Shown here: positions 61,870-64,000 of the stretch, piece after piece | Layout of the letters: every line of letters starts with the position of its first letter | Position numbering within the stretch: position 1 is the stretch's first letter | NCBI RefSeq assembly: GCF_005222835.1 | Contig: NZ_STGA01000044.1 | Location: forward strand, 179,480 to 243,479 | Length of the DNA stretch: 64,000 bases | Reading direction: 5' to 3' | Source of the DNA: Rhizobium sp. FKY42 | GTDB lineage: Bacteria; Pseudomonadota; Alphaproteobacteria; Rhizobiales; Rhizobiaceae | Translations under genes and position numbers: made by a program | Notes under the pieces: model-generated | Told to the model about the DNA's origin: nothing | What the model saw: only the letters and a program-made list of their open reading frames with translations | Database searches by the model: none

Positions 61870-62785
61870 AAACTCCGCACCCAGAGAAATTGTTCTTCTG
61901 GTGGATGACAGTCCGGATGCGCTCGGCTTTCTCACGGAAGCACTCGAACAGTCAGGCTTTTCGGTGCTGATCGCAACCTCTGGCCAATTCGCCATCAGCA
62001 TTGTCGATCGCATCACGCCGGATCTCATTCTGCTCGATGCCATCATGCCAGGCATGGATGGGTTCGAAACCTGCCGCAAGCTGAAGGCAAATCCATCCGT
62101 TTCACAGGTGCCGGTCATCTTCATGACAGGACTGACCGAGACCGAGCATGTGGTCAACGCGCTGGAAAGCGGCGGCGTGGATTATCTGACGAAGCCCATC
62201 AACATCGATGAATTGCGCGCCCGCATCCGCGTTCACCTGTCCAATGCGCGCTCAGCCCAGAGTGCACGCGTAGCGCTGGATGCGGCGGGCCGACATCTTC
62301 TGGCGGTGCGCGGCAATGGCGCCCTGCACTGGTCGACACCACAAGCGACGCGGCTCATCAACTCAGCCTTCGGTCAGGATGATGGGCTGGATCAGGCCAC
62401 ACGGAAAATCTCGACCTGGATGATCGATCGCGACAGGCCGGGCTTTCCACGCGAGGTGACCTTCGCCGTGGACGCGCAGGCCGCGACCACGCTTCAGTTC
62501 TCGTTCCTCGGCGCCATCGGCCCGGACGAGTATCTAATTCGCGTAAGCGCACTCAGCAACCGCGCCGAAGACGTGGTATTGCGCGAGCACTTCCCCGTTA
62601 CCCAGCGCGAAGCGGAAGTGCTGCTCTGGATTGCCAAAGGCAAATCGAACAAGGATATCGGCGATATCCTTGGCCTCTCGGCCCGCACCGTCAACAAGCA
62701 TCTGGAACAGATCTACGTGAAGCTGGGCGTCGAGAATCGCGCATCCGCAGCCGTCAAGGCGGCCAATGTGCTGCATGTGATGTGA
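61862..62785 (+). CDS. LuxR-type response regulator paired with the permease-kinase
   Basis: A 307-residue response regulator. The receiver (residues 8-125) has phosphorylatable Asp59 (LILLDAIMPGMDG) and Lys in LTKPINIDELRARI. A middle region of about 110 residues resembles no domain recognised here. The C-terminal LuxR helix-turn-helix is complete (TQREAEVLLWIAKGKSNKDIG, LSARTVNKHLEQIYVKLGV, residues 242-300). Its ATG lies within the kinase's last codons, so the two are translationally coupled and are a cognate pair. Targets are unknown; urt/ure and the Ser-rich gene are the nearest candidates. Confidence 0.92.
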   Translation: MAENSAPREIVLLVDDSPDALGFLTEALEQSGFSVLIATSGQFAISIVDRITPDLILLDAIMPGMDGFETCRKLKANPSVSQVPVIFMTGLTETEHVVNALESGGVDYLTKPINIDELRARIRVHLSNARSAQSARVALDAAGRHLLAVRGNGALHWSTPQATRLINSAFGQDDGLDQATRKISTWMIDRDRPGFPREVTFAVDAQAATTLQFSFLGAIGPDEYLIRVSALSNRAEDVVLREHFPVTQREAEVLLWIAKGKSNKDIGDILGLSARTVNKHLEQIYVKLGVENRASAAVKAANVLHVM

Positions 62786-62822
62786 AACACGGACCGGCAC
62801 GACGATTGCGCGGCCAAACCCA

Positions 62823-63422
62823 TCACCCCCTGGGGCCTCGCGGCTTAAAAGGTGCCAGACCGGTGACTGGCGGGTTTGAATCCAGATTAGCCGGTTGTCC
62901 CCAGATGGAAATGGGCTGATTATCCTTCGTCAACACCTTCGAATCGTAGATGGCAAGCGAGGTCTGCTGCTGGGCCACGTCCGCGCATTGCTGAATGATA
63001 CCACCGATGTAGCGCATGCAACTCGTCGCATCGCCCGGCACGGAGCCTGTAGCCCAGTCCTTTACAATCCCATCTTGTCCAACGAGAAAATACGACAGGC
63101 GGTTGTTGCTCACCACAGATGAGCTTGAGACCAGACCGCCAAAGTCAGCCCCCCGCTCCGTCCGCGCTGCAGGGGCGATGTGGCGATAGATCACCTGGCC
63201 ATTCGACAAAGGCGTGGCGCCAATCATCGGACCAAAGGTCGCGCGGTCGTTTCCGGCCAGCCTGTCCATGGGCGAGGTTCCGAGGCTGGCGACCTGAGTA
63301 TAGGGTTTTCCGAGCGCATAGCTGGTGAAAGACCTGTTGGCCATTCCCTCGGCCTTTTCAGTCACCTGCGAGCAACCTGCCAAGGCAAGCAGCAGAGCAA
63401 AAGCGGAAAACCTGATGCGCAT
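62823..63422 (-). CDS. Putative lipoprotein
   Basis: A 199-residue protein with a lipoprotein signal: hydrophobic stretch then LALAGC, so Cys17 would be lipidated. The mature part is Ser/Gly-rich with short motifs (GKPYTQVASLG, VIYRHIAP, NRLSYFLVGQDGIVKDWATG) and two later cysteines near residues 137 and 149. A C-terminal proline/glycine tail ends it. No family recognised. It converges on the response-regulator gene. Confidence 0.75.
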   Translation of the reverse strand: MRIRFSAFALLLALAGCSQVTEKAEGMANRSFTSYALGKPYTQVASLGTSPMDRLAGNDRATFGPMIGATPLSNGQVIYRHIAPAARTERGADFGGLVSSSSVVSNNRLSYFLVGQDGIVKDWATGSVPGDATSCMRYIGGIIQQCADVAQQQTSLAIYDSKVLTKDNQPISIWGQPANLDSNPPVTGLAPFKPRGPRG

Positions 63423-63540
63423 GGACCGGCCCCATCATCCGTTACGCTCATGTCCGCAGTCTGCGAACATTCATTCTCAACAAATCCTGCGAAAATCATC
63501 GACAGCTTTCAAGCCTTCGCAGCCCTTGAAACGAAATAGG

Positions 63541-63574
63541 CAAAAGAAAAAAGGGCCGGCGCGTGCCGACCCTT
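63541..63574 (-). terminator. Terminator of the branched-chain binding-protein gene
   Basis: Read on the minus strand, AAGGGTCGGC / GCCGGCCCTT with a four-base loop is followed by TTTTTTCTTTTG. It lies about 30 bases after the stop at 63606. Confidence 0.85.
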
Positions 63575-63605
63575 TCCCACGGACGGATGAACCGCCGTTG
63601 CTGTC

Positions 63606-64000
63606 TTACATCTGGAAGTAAGAATACTTGCCGTCCGGGCCCTTCTTCCACTCGTACATGACATAGTCAGGACGTGTGATGTCACCCTTCTTGTCAAAGC
63701 CGATATCGCCGATCACCGTCTTGAACGGACCCTTCGACTTCATTGTCTCGGCAACCTTCTGCGGATCGTTCGTCTTCGCAACCTTGGCAGCGTCGGCAAT
63801 GATCTGCAGCGCTGCGTAGGAATACAGCGTGTAGGCTTCCGGCTCGAAGCCAGCCTTGCGGAACTTCTCAACCAGGTCCTTTGCGTTCGGGTTCGTGCGC
63901 GGATCCGGCGGGAACGTCATCAGCGTGCCATTGACCGCGTCACCTGCAATCGAGGCAAGCTCGTTCGAGGTGATGCCATCGCCCGACATCAGAGGCGCCT
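63606..64000 (-). CDS. Branched-chain amino-acid ABC binding protein, C-terminal part
   Basis: The C-terminal 131 or so residues of a type I periplasmic binding protein of the LivJ/LivK kind; the gene continues beyond the window. Visible segments are [76 protein letters not shown] and the ending YSYFQM. It should bind leucine, isoleucine, valine or related amino acids. A strong terminator follows directly, so it is a separate unit or the last gene of its operon. Confidence 0.88.
   Translation of the reverse strand, partial: APLMSGDGITSNELASIAGDAVNGTLMTFPPDPRTNPNAKDLVEKFRKAGFEPEAYTLYSYAALQIIADAAKVAKTNDPQKVAETMKSKGPFKTVIGDIGFDKKGDITRPDYVMYEWKKGPDGKYSYFQM

Overview
The window looks like chromosomal DNA of a Rhizobiaceae alphaproteobacterium of the Agrobacterium/Rhizobium type. 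The reasons are a PhrB-type iron-sulfur photolyase whose four cluster cysteines match the Agrobacterium spacing, a ureD-A-B-X-C-E-F-G urease operon beside urtABCDE, a RutR/PreTA/dihydropyrimidinase/carbamoylase pyrimidine pathway, GC-rich palindromic mosaic repeats of the rhizobial kind, and tight ATGA or TGATG gene overlaps. Genus placement is an inference. No insertion sequence, integrase, phage gene or CRISPR array was seen.

Layout. 0-9.4 kb: a split MnmC pair (FAD oxidoreductase and MnmD methyltransferase, divergent, with overlapping start codons), a five-PAS soluble hybrid kinase, a small secreted protein, a DEAD-box RNA helicase starting at TTG, and an EamA permease. 9.6-13.4 kb: an ATP-grasp / alpha-E / transglutaminase cassette plus a J-domain protein. 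13.5-18.0 kb: tRNA-Arg(CCG), an AT-rich orphan membrane gene, an MFS exporter overlapping a frameshifted arsC, and an ArnT-like glycosyltransferase. 18.2-24.3 kb: a photolyase neighbourhood (AraC regulator, DUF2256, renalase-like FAD protein, DUF3429, SDR, PhrB, DUF2325). 24.5-37 kb: reductive pyrimidine catabolism (PreT, PreA, RutR, carbamoylase, dihydropyrimidinase), a cupin and a NMT1-type ABC importer, interrupted by an alpha/beta hydrolase and a VapBC pair. 37.2-42.6 kb: an RND efflux pair and a Crp/Fnr regulator. 42.7-56.1 kb: a minus-strand urea locus with UrtABCDE uptake, an esterase, urease structural and nickel-assembly genes, and an MBL-fold hydrolase coupled to ureG. 56.5-64 kb: a Ser-rich 631-residue protein of unknown function, an NCS1-permease/histidine-kinase/receiver fusion with its LuxR-type response regulator, a lipoprotein, and the C-terminus of a branched-chain amino-acid binding protein that runs off the window.

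How it works together. From about 24 to 63 kb the theme is organic nitrogen: pyrimidines are reduced and hydrolysed to beta-amino acids, CO2 and ammonia, and urea is imported and split. The permease-kinase fusion next to urt/ure is a plausible sensor of a related nitrogenous compound. Two RutR-like operators, 15/16 identical when one is reverse-complemented, lie before preT and between rutR and the carbamoylase, and so tie the two halves of the interrupted pyrimidine locus together.

Strongest leads: the NCS1-kinase fusion with its eight-cysteine linker, the shared RutR-like operators, the Ser-rich orphan protein, the frameshifted arsC, and the palindromic mosaic repeat inside the urt operon. 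Bases 1-66 hold nothing that could be assigned.
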